The notes below the pieces were generated by a model that made no database searches, had not been told where the DNA came from, and saw nothing but the letters and a program-made list of their open reading frames with translations. A stretch of 64,000 nt of DNA. Source: Arthrobacter sp. ISL-30 (lineage in GTDB: Bacteria; Actinomycetota; Actinomycetes; Actinomycetales; Micrococcaceae). Made by a program: the position numbers and the translations under genes. Shown here in pieces: positions 52,801 to 62,161 of this stretch. Within the stretch, counting starts at the first letter, position 1. Each line of letters starts with the position of its first letter. The stretch is from the NCBI RefSeq assembly GCF_018613855.1, contig NZ_JAGGPK010000017.1, forward strand, positions 52,255 to 116,254, in the 5' to 3' direction.

Positions 52801-53553
52801 ATGGACGCCGTTTTCAAGGCACTCTCCGACCCCACCCGCAGGGAGCTCCTGGATGAGCTCTTCCGCGAGGACGGTCAGACTCTGAGTGCGCTCGAAGCGC
52901 GGTTCAGCATGACCCGCTTCGGGATCATGAAGCATCTCAGAATCCTTGAGGAAGCCAGCCTGGTGGTCACCCGCAAGCGCGGCCGCGAGAAGCTCCACTT
53001 CCTCAATCCGGTGCCCATCCGCCTCATCCATGACCGCTGGGTGAGCAAATACGCAGAACCATGGGCCGCTGCCCTCAGCGACCTCAAATCCAGATTGGAA
53101 AGTCCCATGGAAAAGATCTTCGAAATCTACATCAAGACCACCCCAGAACGGCTCTGGGAAGCCATCACCAACAGCGAGATCCGCAGCAAGTACCAGTTCG
53201 GCATGCGGATCCAGTCGGACTGGACACCGGGGTCCCGCTTCGAGATGGCTCCCGACGGCGGCGGCCCCCTCGGTGAAGGCGAGAACCTTGAAGTCGATCC
53301 CCCGCGTCGCCTCGTCCAGACCATGCGTGCCCTGTGGAGCGACGACGTCAAGGCCGAAGGCACGTCGCGCATCACTTGGGAAATCGAACCGGTGGGCGAC
53401 GACTCCTGCCACCTCACGGTCACCCATGACCAGCTCCGCGAAGGCGCCAACGAGGAACTCTACGGCGGTTGGCCGATGATCCTCTCCGGCCTCAAGACCT
53501 GGCTGGAGACGGGCGAAAAGCTCACGACACCGGGCTCGCTGCTGTACACGTAA
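52801..53553 (+). CDS. ArsR-family regulator fused to an SRPBCC (AHSA1) domain
   Basis: A 250-residue fusion. Residues 1-95 form an ArsR winged helix (MDAVFKALSDPTRRELLDEL, RFSMTRFGIMKHLRILEEAS) without the classic metal-binding Cys pair. Residues 105-250 form an AHSA1/SRPBCC helix-grip domain (EKIFEIYIKTTPERLWEAIT, SRITWEIEPVGDDSCHLTVT, GWPMILSGLKTWLETG). The hydrophobic cavity could bind a small ligand that controls the DNA-binding half. The start at 52801 gives the canonical MDAVFKAL; the GTG at 52771 would run through the operator. No nearby gene is an obvious target. Confidence 0.87.
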   Translation: MDAVFKALSDPTRRELLDELFREDGQTLSALEARFSMTRFGIMKHLRILEEASLVVTRKRGREKLHFLNPVPIRLIHDRWVSKYAEPWAAALSDLKSRLESPMEKIFEIYIKTTPERLWEAITNSEIRSKYQFGMRIQSDWTPGSRFEMAPDGGGPLGEGENLEVDPPRRLVQTMRALWSDDVKAEGTSRITWEIEPVGDDSCHLTVTHDQLREGANEELYGGWPMILSGLKTWLETGEKLTTPGSLLYT

Positions 53554-53565
53554 GGGACGACGGCG

Positions 53566-53610
53566 GGTGGTTGAGCTTGTCGAAATCGGGTTTCGACAGG
53601 CTCAACCACC
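53566..53610. repeat. REP-like long hairpin (GGTTGAGC...TTTCGACAGG type)
   Basis: The 20-base arm 53566-53585 pairs with 53591-53610, with a single G:T wobble, around a five-base loop. The core GGTTGAGC/TTTCGACAGGCTCAACC is a palindrome type known to be scattered in actinobacterial genomes. It lies between convergent genes and may also terminate both. Confidence 0.75.
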
Positions 53611-53614
53611 AATT

Positions 53615-55712
53615 CTATGCGTCAGTCTCCACCAGCACCCTCACATCCCACGCTCCCAGCTCCAGCACATCCCCGTAGTTCATGTACTCCCCCGAGATCA
53701 CATCCCGGGCCGCCCCGGGCAGCTTGAAGCTGCCCGGTGTCCAGGACCAGTTGTGGATGAAGCGCAGGTGGTCCCCATTCCTCGCTGTGGCGCCAGTGAC
53801 GGTCTGTGAGGCGGAGTTCGGGCGCCACTCGCTAATGTCCTGCTCGCGAACAGCCCATTCAGCAATGTCCCGAGCCAGTGCCTCGTCGGAACCGTGCCCA
53901 CATAGGTAATGCGCCCGTCACCGTGCAAAGAAGTCGTCACAGCCGGCCAACGCCCGAAGTGCGGATGGTCGTAACCAGCCAACACCTCGGCACCAAGGGA
54001 CTGAACGCCGTCGATCCAGCGCGTGCCCGCGGCACCGGCGCTGCATGCAAAACCCGAGCCCTCAGCCGTTACAACCTCGATAGGAGCAGAAAGCGTGCTG
54101 AACTCGTCGTAGAAAAGCCCGGCGGCCTCATCAAGGTGCGCGGGCTTGCGCTCAAGCCGCGCGCGGGCCTCCTCGTCCTGGTAGCCCGTGCGAATCCCCA
54201 AAACTAGGTGTCCCCCGGCGGCGGCATAGGAACGAAGCCAAACAAGCTCCTCATCCGAGGCAATGGCCAGGCCGGCGGCCACCAGAACAGGGTGCGCGGC
54301 CGCGTACTCCCCCGGATCGGAGGCGACCATCTGGCTGGGGTGCAGCAAGCGTGACTGCAGTCCGGCGTCGAAAGCTCCCCTATAGAAGGAGTCAAAAATG
54401 GTCTGGAAAGACCGCGGGTCTGCCGACCCATCAGGGAGCGGCAGTTGGGGCGACTCCTGCAGCGCCCACTTGGTGTCGTTCGAATAGACCAACACAATGT
54501 CTGCATCCGGGGTCAGTCCGGTCACCAGCTCACCGGCAGCTGCGAAGTCCGCGCCCAGCGCCTTGATCTGCTCGTAGACGCGACCCGGCTCCAGGCTGTG
54601 TGGCAGGATGCCGCCCCAGAACGTCTCAGCGCCGAAGTGCAGGGTGTGCCAGTGCCAGTATTCGATCATCGTGGCGCCGCGGGAGACCAGCGCCCAGGCG
54701 GCCTGGCGCCACTGCCCATCGTAGGCCGGCTCGTTGTGGTGGTCAGGGCCGATCGCCTGCGCGTTGGTCTCCGTGACAAGGAACGGCGCCTGCTTGGAGG
54801 AGAACATGCGGTCCGCCGTCGCATACAGCGACCACGTTCCCTCCGTGGTCCAGCCCTGCTTGGTGGGAGCGGGAGCGGGCAGGGCCAGGTAGTCCTGCAT
54901 CCGGTAGTACGGGTTGCCCGCGGTGACATCCAGTTTGGAGGTGAGGTCGTCGTCCTTGACGGTCGGCCGCTCATACGAAATGCAGGTGGTCACAAACTGG
55001 TCCTCGCGCGCATACTCACGGACGACGTCGGCCTGCCAGTGAATGAAGCTCGTAGTGAGCTCGCCCTGGAAGCGCCGCCACGCGAGCGAGTATTGCGGCT
55101 GCACATTCCCGTCCGGCGTCCACAGGTCCGCCCAGTCCGACAGCCGGTGCGACCAGTACGTCAGGCCCCACTCGCGGTTGATGTTCTCCACGGTTCCGTA
55201 CTGCTTGCGCAGGCGCTCGACGAAGCGCTGGAAAACGCCGTGGTTGAAGAAGATCTCGTTGCCCGGCTCGTTGTCCACCTGGAAACCGACGACGGCGGGG
55301 TGCCCGGCGTAGCGGGCCACGACCTTCCGGATGATGCGCTCGGCGTGGAAGAGGAGGGCGGGATGGGTGTAGTCGATCTCCTGGCGGGCTCCCCAGCCGA
55401 TCGGTTTCCCCGTTGAACGCTGGGCGTTGATCTCCGGGTACGCCCGGGCGAGCCACGGCGGCGCCGCGTACGTGGGCGTTCCCAGGATGACCTTGATGCC
55501 CCTTGCATAGGCTGCATCAAGGACGGGCTGGAGCCATTCGAGGTCGAACACGCCGTTCTCCGGCTCCCACGTTGACCAGACCGACTCCCCACGCGAATCA
55601 CCGTGAAGTGCGCCTGCTTCATCAGGTCCATGTCGGCTTCGAGCCGCTCCATGGGCTGGTACTCGTGGTAGTAGGCTGCGCCGAAGAGGACGCTGTCTGT
55701 GGGGTACGGCAA
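53615..55712 (-). pseudogene. Second GH42 beta-galactosidase, two frameshifts
   Basis: From TTG 55712 (AAAGG upstream) the frame reads PYPTDSVLFGAAYYHEYQPM and DMDLMKQAHFTVIRVG, then breaks at a run of four C (55587-55590 on the plus strand); adding one base restores ESVWSTWEPENGVFDLEWLQ. The main frame continues with the acid/base (GHPAVVGFQVDNEPGNEIFF) and the nucleophile (PFLVTETNAQAI). At about 53886-53889 a second missing base breaks the frame after YVGTVP; the restored end reads ALARDIAEWAVREQDISEWR through HNWSWTPGSFKLPGAARD to TAG 53617-53615. About 699 codons, a full GH42 length. It differs clearly from the GH42 at 42004. Confidence 0.85.
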
Positions 55713-55743
55713 GGTGGTGCCTTTCGAAGAGTCAGCAGCATTA

Positions 55744-55755
55744 GTTAGCGCTAAC
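55744..55755. promoter_or_regulatory. LacI-type operator before the second GH42 gene
   Basis: GTTAGCGCTAAC is a perfect 12-base palindrome with central GCGC inside the wider TTAGTTAGCGCTAACAA, matching the usual LacI/GalR operator form. It lies 32 bases upstream of the TTG start. No LacI gene is adjacent. Confidence 0.75.
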
Positions 55756-55826
55756 AACACTGCAGCACATACGTCATAAGTACAAGGCTCTTGGGAGCAC
55801 GGGTGAAGGTTTTTTGTGGTCTGCGG

Positions 55827-57174
55827 CTACGCTGTCTTCCGTTCCCGCCACAGCAGCGACAGCACGAAGACGACGGCGCCCAGCCCCAGCATGACAGCAA
55901 CCATCCGGCCCCAGTTTTCCTGGCTCACTCCGCTGCTATAGAAGATTCCGATTATCACCGTGGCGGTGATGGCGCCGAGGTAGCGGCACGTCTGGAAGAT
56001 CCCTGCGGCAACGCCTCGTTCCTCCGGCCGAGCCGACAGGTAGAGTCCCTGGTTGGACGCAGTGCTGACGACCCCATACGGCAGGCCCATTAGCGCGGTC
56101 AGAGCCAGCACCAGCGGGATCGCGAACGACGCCGTCAGTAGCCACAGCGCGCCGGAGGCCGCCGCGAGGAGGACGACGCCGGACACCAGCACCCGCTGCA
56201 CGCCGTACCGCTCGATGCCCCGGACGGCCAACGGCGTCGAAAATGCCGAGATAGTCGCGAGTGGCAGCATGAGCAGGCCGACCAGTCCGGCGTCGTACCC
56301 TGCGGCTTCCTGCAGCAACTGCGGCAGGCCGAAGAAGGCAAAGTAATAGACCCCGTTGAAGACGGCGAAGCACACATACACGAGCAGCAGCGAACGGTTC
56401 CTGGCCAGCAGCCGGACGTCGAGGAAGGGCGGGCTGGACGAAGAGCCCGGCCAGCACGGTGGATCCGGCGAGCAGCCACCAGCGGTAGTCGGGCAGCACA
56501 TTCAGCAGCGCCATCATCAGCAGGGTCAGCGATCCGACGAAGCCCAGGATGCCTGGCAGGTCGGAGTCGCGCAGGAGCACGGAGGCACGCCCGCGCTCAA
56601 TCCCCGTGTCGTTTGGCGCGAAGCGACGCACCGCGAACAGGGCCACGAGCGCCAGCGGCACATTGATCGCGAAGAGAGCCTGCCAGCCGATCAGCCCCAC
56701 CAGCAAGCCGCCGACGACGGGCCCCACCGCCGCTGCGGAGGTGTTGGCCAGTTGGATCCGGCCGAGGGGTCGAGTGGGGCTGAGGCTGGCTTGTTTGCTG
56801 AGCGCCGAAACCATGACAACCGCGCTGGGATACGCGGTGGCAGTGCCGATCGCCATGAAGACCCGGGCCACGCAGACAAGCGCGAAGTTGGGCGAAAACG
56901 GGGCAAGCACACACGTCACGGCGACCACGCCCATGCCAAGGATGAAGAGTCTGCGCGGCCCGAAGCGGTCGGCCAGCCGGCCCATAAGCGGCTGCCCGGC
57001 CGCAGAGGTGAGATAGAACGAGGTGATCACCCAGGTGACGGTGGCGGCGTCGAGCCCGAAGTCCGCACGCAGCACCACCAGGGCGACGGCAATCATGGAC
57101 GAGTTCAGCGGATTCAGCGCCGTCCCGATGCTGAGGGCAGCGACAGCGACGCCGGCTCGCGGAGAATTCTTCAC
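55827..57174 (-). pseudogene. MFS transporter (DHA2-like), frameshifted in the middle loop
   Basis: From GTG 57174 the first six or seven helices are normal (ALNPLNSSMIAVALVVLRAD, GQPLMGRLADRFGPRRLFIL, VGPVVGGLLVGLIGWQALFA). At about 56425-56445 the frame is lost after GSTVLAGLFV. In another frame the protein resumes with PPFLDVRLLARNRSLLLVYV and continues through the remaining helices (YGVVSTASNQGLYLSARPEE) to RERKTA at 55827. The junction lies in the cytoplasmic loop before helix 7; a small deletion or base error would explain it. It follows no obvious operon. Confidence 0.82.
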
Positions 57175-57234
57175 GCCCTCCAGTCTGCGGCATGGTTGCC
57201 CGGGAGAACGGTAAGGGGCCTGTGGGCAGCGTCA

Positions 57235-57399
57235 CTAGGCCGGGTGGGCCTCCTGCTTGGCTTTCCGTTTCGCCGCTTTCCGTGCCGCTCGGAGCGCGCG
57301 CCGTTCCAGGCGATCTACCATCGCCAACAGCACGATAACCGTTACCATCCACAACACCGCGACCGTGAACACGAGGGTGATCGCCGCGATTGAGTCCAT
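57235..57399 (-). CDS. Small single-helix membrane protein (54 aa)
   Basis: ATG 57399 gives MDSIAAITLVFTVAVLWMVT followed by VIVLLAMVDRLERRALRAAR and a Lys/Arg/Ala-rich tail ending KRKAKQEAHPA. One hydrophobic helix at residues 5-30 with the basic tail in the cytoplasm is the typical plan of small bitopic membrane proteins. The ribosome site is weak, which lowers confidence. It lies between the MFS gene and recQ. Confidence 0.5.
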   Translation of the reverse strand: MDSIAAITLVFTVAVLWMVTVIVLLAMVDRLERRALRAARKAAKRKAKQEAHPA

Positions 57400-57558
57400 A
57401 CAGCGAGTTTAGATCTGCTTGATGCAGATAGTAAGCGGACTTATCGCCCCACACTAAGGGCTTGAGCCCGGCGCAAAAGCGCTACGCTGGAAGTCCTGGC
57501 TGAAGCCGTCCGGCCGCAACTGTGAAACGCAACGTATACGCTGCCGGAGCCGCCCGCC

Positions 57559-59370
57559 ATGACTAAACAATCCACCAGCCAGAGCTCCCTAACGGACGAA
57601 CGACTTCGCGAGATTGCCCGGAATTCCTTGGGGTTAGAGCACCTCCGCGAAGGCCAGCTTGCCGGTATTCACTCCCTTGTTGAGGGACGAGATGTCCTCG
57701 CGGTAATGCCCACGGGCTACGGGAAATCGGCGATCTACCAGCTTGCGGCGCTGTTGCTCCGCGCGTCTGCGACGTCGAATGGCCCAGCGGCGGCGAACTC
57801 AACGTCGGATGCCCCAAAGCCCGGTCCCGCCGTCGTCGTCTCGCCGCTGATCGCCCTCCAGGAAGATCAGCTGGACGGGCTCAACGAAGCCCTCGGCGCA
57901 AACGCTGCCGTTGCCATCAACTCAGCGCGCAGCGAGTCCGAGCAGGAAGAGGGCTGGGAAGCGGCCGAGCGCGGCGACGCACATTTCCTGTTCCTGGCGC
58001 CGGAGCAACTCGCAAAGGAAGGCACCGTGGAGCGGCTGGCCAAGCTTGGCGTCTGCCTGTTCGTGGTGGACGAGGCGCATTGCGTATCCTCGTGGGGCCA
58101 TGACTTCCGGCCCGACTATCTCGCACTTGGGGAGGTGCGCAAGCGGCTGGGGAATCCACCCACCGCTGCCCTGACCGCCACAGCCTCCCCTCCCGTCCGC
58201 GAGGAAATCCTGCAACGGCTTGGTATGACCGGACGGCCTGACGTGCAAGACGTGCTGGTCCTGGTGCGGGGATTCGACCGGCCCAACATCCGCCTGGAGG
58301 TCATCCGGCACCACGAGGACGCGCAGAAGCGACGCGCCGTCGTCGAGCAGGTGGCGGAGCTGGTGGGCGGCGGGCGCGCCGAAGCCAAAGGCCCGGGCCT
58401 GCTCTACGCCGCCAAACGCAAGGACACAGAGCAGTACGCGGCGGACTTCACCAAGCGTGGCATCCGGGCCGAGGCGTACCACGCGGGCCGGCGAAAGGCG
58501 GACCGCGAGCGTGTCCAGGATGACTTCATGGACGGCAAGCTCGACGTGGTCGTTGCCACCACCGCGTTTGGCATGGGGATCGACAAACCCGATGTCCGCT
58601 TCGTCTTGCATGCCGACATTCCCGAATCCCTCGACAGCTACTATCAGGAACTCGGACGCGCTGGCCGGGACGGCGAACCGGCCCTTGCCGTGCTGCACTA
58701 TCGCGCCGAGGACCTGGGCCTGCGCCGCTTCTTCGCCGCGCATAAGCCGGACCCCGACTCGCTGCGAAGCGTGCTGGAGGCATTGCGCGACGACGGCGGC
58801 CCGGTCTCGCAGAAGGAACTCGCCGAGCGGACGGGTCTCCCCGGCCGGCGCCTCACCGGCCTGCTCAACCAGCTCAAGGACACGGGCGCGGTCTCCTTCG
58901 GTAGGCGGGGTGTCCGGCTCAAGGCAAGCGCCGAGCCGTCCGACGTCATCGAGCTCGCCCTTGAACGGGCCGAGTCCCGGCAGCGCATCGAGCGTTCGCG
59001 GATCGAGATGGCCCGCGGCTATGCCGAGACGGATTCCTGTCGGCGCCAGTTCCTGCTGGGCTACTTCGGCGAGGAGCTACCCGAACCATGCGGCAACTGC
59101 GATGCCTGCGACGCCGCAGCCTCTCGCGAGGACACCGCCTTGGGCCTCCAATCGAAGATCGCTTCCCGGGCGGAGGAGCATCACGACGACGACACTTCCG
59201 ACGAGGCGTTTCCCCTGCAGGCCGCCGTCGAGCACAAAGAGTGGGGACCCGGCGTCGTCATGCGGCACGAAGACGACGTGATCACGGTCCTGTTCGAGCA
59301 GGAGGGCTACAAGACGCTCTCCCGCGAGGCCGTCCTTGAGAACGGCCTGCTCAGGGTTAGTGGGCGATAA
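57559..59370 (+). CDS. recQ: RecQ-family DNA helicase
   Basis: A 603-residue ATP-dependent 3'-5' helicase. Walker A PTGYGKS at 51-57, DEAH at 171-174 in VVDEAHCVSSWGHDFRPDYL (with the RecQ aromatic loop), ALTATASPPVREEIL, and the C-terminal helicase half with VATTAFGMGIDKPDVRFVLH and YYQELGRAGRDGEPALAVLH. A zinc-binding RQC-type Cys set follows (CRRQFLLGYFGEELPEPCGN-CDAC). An Ala/Ser/Pro insertion of about 20 residues lies after motif I. The C-terminal 70 residues (HKEWGPGVVMRHEDDVITVL) replace the HRDC domain, as in a RecQ subgroup of actinobacteria. Its role is in DNA repair and recombination. Confidence 0.93.
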   Translation: MTKQSTSQSSLTDERLREIARNSLGLEHLREGQLAGIHSLVEGRDVLAVMPTGYGKSAIYQLAALLLRASATSNGPAAANSTSDAPKPGPAVVVSPLIALQEDQLDGLNEALGANAAVAINSARSESEQEEGWEAAERGDAHFLFLAPEQLAKEGTVERLAKLGVCLFVVDEAHCVSSWGHDFRPDYLALGEVRKRLGNPPTAALTATASPPVREEILQRLGMTGRPDVQDVLVLVRGFDRPNIRLEVIRHHEDAQKRRAVVEQVAELVGGGRAEAKGPGLLYAAKRKDTEQYAADFTKRGIRAEAYHAGRRKADRERVQDDFMDGKLDVVVATTAFGMGIDKPDVRFVLHADIPESLDSYYQELGRAGRDGEPALAVLHYRAEDLGLRRFFAAHKPDPDSLRSVLEALRDDGGPVSQKELAERTGLPGRRLTGLLNQLKDTGAVSFGRRGVRLKASAEPSDVIELALERAESRQRIERSRIEMARGYAETDSCRRQFLLGYFGEELPEPCGNCDACDAAASREDTALGLQSKIASRAEEHHDDDTSDEAFPLQAAVEHKEWGPGVVMRHEDDVITVLFEQEGYKTLSREAVLENGLLRVSGR

Positions 59371-59373
59371 GGG

Positions 59374-60405
59374 TCAGCGGCCGCTGAGGACTGCTTCCTC
59401 CTGGTCGAGTGTGCTCACGCTCTGGGCGGCCGCTTCCGGGAACCAGTCTGATTGCAGCGTTTCCAGCAGGTGCGGCGCGAACTCCTCGGCGAGGCTCAGC
59501 ACAACCCTGCACCTCGCTCCGGGCTGCTCCGGGAACCCCATGTACAGTCCTCGCAGGTCGCACACAGTCTGGCCGCGGCCGGGACCATCGGTGGTGTCCA
59601 CCTCGACATGGACGATCGGGGCAATCGCCACCTCAATACCGCCGACGGCGATCGCTGCTGCGAGGGGATCGTGCATCGCCGAACAGGCGCGGCCGAACTG
59701 GTTGACGTAAAACCCGAAGTAGTAGCCGAGCATTCCACCCAACGCCTGGGCCATGGGGTGGTCCGTGGCCAGCAGCTCCTGGCGATGGCCCTCCTCCAGG
59801 ACGTTCGTCATCGTGACGTCGAGCGGCACCAGCGTGACGTCCCAGTCCGCGGCGAGAACCTCGGCGGCGGCTTCGGGATCGTTGGCGATGTTGGCCTCCG
59901 CGACGGCGGTGATGTTGCCGGGGGCCGAGGCCGCACCGCCCATAATGGTGATCTCCGCAATCAGCTCCGGAAGCTTCGGTTCCAGTCGCAGGGCCTGGGC
60001 AATGTTGGTCAGCGGACCGATGAGCACGACGCGCAGCTCCCCCGCATACTGGTTAGCCAGCCGGACGAGGAGTTCCGCGGCCGACTCGCTGACGGTTTCG
60101 CGGTTCGACGTCGGCAGTTCCACCTCGCCGATACCGTTCGCCCCATGAACGTGCGGGGCGCCGCCACGGAAACTGCCAACCAGCGGGTCATGAGCGCCGA
60201 CGGCGACCGGGATGTCCTGATGGCCCGCCAACTGGAGCAGGTCCAGGGTGTTCCGCGCTCCTCCGGCGGCGCTGATGTTTCCGCTGACGGTCCCGATGCC
60301 CACGAGCTCCGCATTCGGCGCGGCGAGCAGATACGCCAGGGCGAGGGCGTCGTCAATGCCGGTATCGCAGTCGAGGAAGAAGGGGCTGGCGGGCTGTTCA
60401 ATCAT
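59374..60405 (-). CDS. Nucleoside hydrolase (IunH-type)
   Basis: A 343-residue enzyme that splits ribonucleosides into base and ribose. The hallmark DCDTGIDDALALAYLLAAPN at residues 12-31 supplies the Asp cluster that binds Ca2+ and ribose; VVLIGPLTNIAQALRLEPKL and ITIMGGAASAPGNITAVAEA-NIANDPEAA complete the active site; the late HDPLAAAIAVGG supplies the final Asp. It is transcribed behind the MFS gene at 60523 and is functionally linked to ribokinase at 62996. Confidence 0.93.
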   Translation of the reverse strand: MIEQPASPFFLDCDTGIDDALALAYLLAAPNAELVGIGTVSGNISAAGGARNTLDLLQLAGHQDIPVAVGAHDPLVGSFRGGAPHVHGANGIGEVELPTSNRETVSESAAELLVRLANQYAGELRVVLIGPLTNIAQALRLEPKLPELIAEITIMGGAASAPGNITAVAEANIANDPEAAAEVLAADWDVTLVPLDVTMTNVLEEGHRQELLATDHPMAQALGGMLGYYFGFYVNQFGRACSAMHDPLAAAIAVGGIEVAIAPIVHVEVDTTDGPGRGQTVCDLRGLYMGFPEQPGARCRVVLSLAEEFAPHLLETLQSDWFPEAAAQSVSTLDQEEAVLSGR

Positions 60406-60471
60406 TGGGTTCTCGCTTCGTGGGTTAGTGCTGAAAGGTGTTGCGGCGTTGGTGGGGGTGCTTTGGCGAAC

Positions 60472-60517
60472 GACGGCGGGTGGGGACCGGCGCCGCTCCG
60501 GTACCCCATCCGCCGTC
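60472..60517. terminator. Long hairpin between MFS and nucleoside hydrolase genes
   Basis: GACGGCGGGTGGGG (60472-60485) pairs with CCCCATCCGCCGTC (60504-60517) with one G:T pair, and ACCGG/CCGGT stack inside. On the minus strand it follows the transporter stop directly, so it may reduce read-through into the nucleoside hydrolase gene. Confidence 0.65.
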
Positions 60518-60522
60518 GGACG

Positions 60523-62022
60523 CTAGATCTTTTCGCCCTTGGGTGCGGCGATGAACAGGCCCGCCAGGAACGCGGCCGCCGTGATGGACACCGAGATCCA
60601 GAGTGCGGCCGAATAACCGGCTGCGGTCCCGAGTCCCGCGAACGGAGCAACGACGACGACGCCCAGGCTCGCTCCGATGCCGAAGGACGCGCCGTTGATT
60701 CCGGGCAACGCCGCCGGGGCTTCCTTCGGCGAGAGCAGCACGGACAGTCCGTTGATGGAGGTCAGGAAGAAGCCGTTGTAAAAGATGCCGAGGGCGGCGA
60801 TGGCGATGAGGACAGCGAGTTGGTTGCTGGCGAAGAGCGCCGCAACAATGGCGCAGGCGAGACTCGCTGCCGTTCCCAGGCGGACGGTCCTGATCCAGCC
60901 GCGGCGGTCGGCGATCCAGCCCGCGAGGGGTGCCGCGAAGACGCCGATAAGGGCCGCCGGGGTAAGGAACAGCAGCGCGGACAGTGAGGCGCTGAGGCCA
61001 AAGCCGCTCGCGCTGTCCTGGCTGAGCAGGACCACGGTGAAGTTGATGATGGCGAAGATGCCCGCGAGGGTGAGGACCGTCGTCGCAATGACCGGCCAGA
61101 CCTGACGCGAGCGCAAGTGATGGATGGCGACCAGCGGCGTCGAACGCTTCTTCTCGATGAACCAGAAGGCCGTGAAAGCCGCGATGCTGCCGGCCAGGAG
61201 GCCAAGCGCGGCCGGGGACAGCCAGCCTGCGGACGAGCCCGTGGAGACGAAATAGGTGAGGAAGACCAGGAAGAGGGACAGGGATCCGGCGCCCCACCAG
61301 TCCATGCTGCCGGTGGTGGTGGCGGGTCGACCGTTCGGGACCACCTTGAGGACGCAGACGACGGCGATGACGGTCAGGACGAGGACAGCAACGAAGATCG
61401 ACTGGAACCCGAGGGTCTCCGCCATGAGTCCTCCGAAGTAACCGTCGACGCCGCCGACGCCCCCATTGACCGCGGCGATGATGCCCACCGAGGTGCCGAA
61501 CAGGCGTGCCGGAAGGTTCTCGTTCAGCACGATGTAGGACAGGGCGAAGACTGCGCTGGAGACGCCCTGCAGGAACCTGCCGGTGACGAGGATGGGCAGC
61601 GTCGGAGCAACGATGCAGAGAATCGTTCCGGCGCCCATGATGCCCAGCACCAGGAGCAGAGCGGTGCGTCGGCCGATGAAGTCGCTCCAGCGGCCGATGA
61701 CCGGGCCGGCAATGGCGCCGGCGAGGAAGAACATCGACTGGACCTGGGCGACGCTTTCTGGGCTCTCACCGAAGAAGGCGCCGATGTGCGGAAGGGCCGG
61801 GGTGACCATGCTGGCGTTCAGCTGGAAGGACAGGACGGCGAGGATCAGCGTGGTGATCAGCACGGCGGCGCGGCGGCCGCCGAGCTGGGTGGCGGCCTGT
61901 GGTGCCGCTTGCGTAGCGGGCTGGGGTGCCGCCTGCGAAGCGGGCTGGGTTGCCGTTTGCGTGGCCGGCTGGGTTGCCTGTTGTTCGAGTGTTTTTGGCT
62001 GCTCTGCGGTTGGGATATTCAC
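60523..62022 (-). CDS. MFS transporter of the nucleoside/ribose locus
   Basis: A 499-residue major facilitator with 12-14 helices (ILAVLSFQLNASMVTPALPH, FLAGAIAGPVIGRWSDFIGR, SIFVAVLVLTVIAVVCVLKV). Residues 10-50 are a low-complexity cytoplasmic leader of repeated ATQPASQAAPQ-like units. The GTG at 62022 is chosen because AAAGGAG lies six bases upstream; a longer frame to 62202 would cross the divergent GntR promoter. Context with nucleoside hydrolase, GntR and ribokinase suggests nucleoside import, but fold relatives are often exporters. Confidence 0.88.
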   Translation of the reverse strand: MNIPTAEQPKTLEQQATQPATQTATQPASQAAPQPATQAAPQAATQLGGRRAAVLITTLILAVLSFQLNASMVTPALPHIGAFFGESPESVAQVQSMFFLAGAIAGPVIGRWSDFIGRRTALLLVLGIMGAGTILCIVAPTLPILVTGRFLQGVSSAVFALSYIVLNENLPARLFGTSVGIIAAVNGGVGGVDGYFGGLMAETLGFQSIFVAVLVLTVIAVVCVLKVVPNGRPATTTGSMDWWGAGSLSLFLVFLTYFVSTGSSAGWLSPAALGLLAGSIAAFTAFWFIEKKRSTPLVAIHHLRSRQVWPVIATTVLTLAGIFAIINFTVVLLSQDSASGFGLSASLSALLFLTPAALIGVFAAPLAGWIADRRGWIRTVRLGTAASLACAIVAALFASNQLAVLIAIAALGIFYNGFFLTSINGLSVLLSPKEAPAALPGINGASFGIGASLGVVVVAPFAGLGTAAGYSAALWISVSITAAAFLAGLFIAAPKGEKI

Positions 62023-62088
62023 ATCAAACTCCTTTGTCCGATGGCGCGGGTGGTTGAAACAACGCGACGCCTTGAGATGTGAGTTGTT

Positions 62089-62102
62089 ATACAAGCATGT
62101 AT
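62089..62102. promoter_or_regulatory. Candidate GntR operator between divergent genes
   Basis: ATAC-AAGCAT-GTAT is a dyad in the 139-base region between the MFS start (62022) and GntR start (62162). The surrounding TTATACAAGCATGTATTA is AT-rich against the local background, as expected for a promoter/operator. Confidence 0.55.
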
Positions 62103-62161
62103 TACGAGCCTGTGCAACTTCTGAGGTACAGTGTGCGGTAACCGATTTTGAGCGAGGCCTC

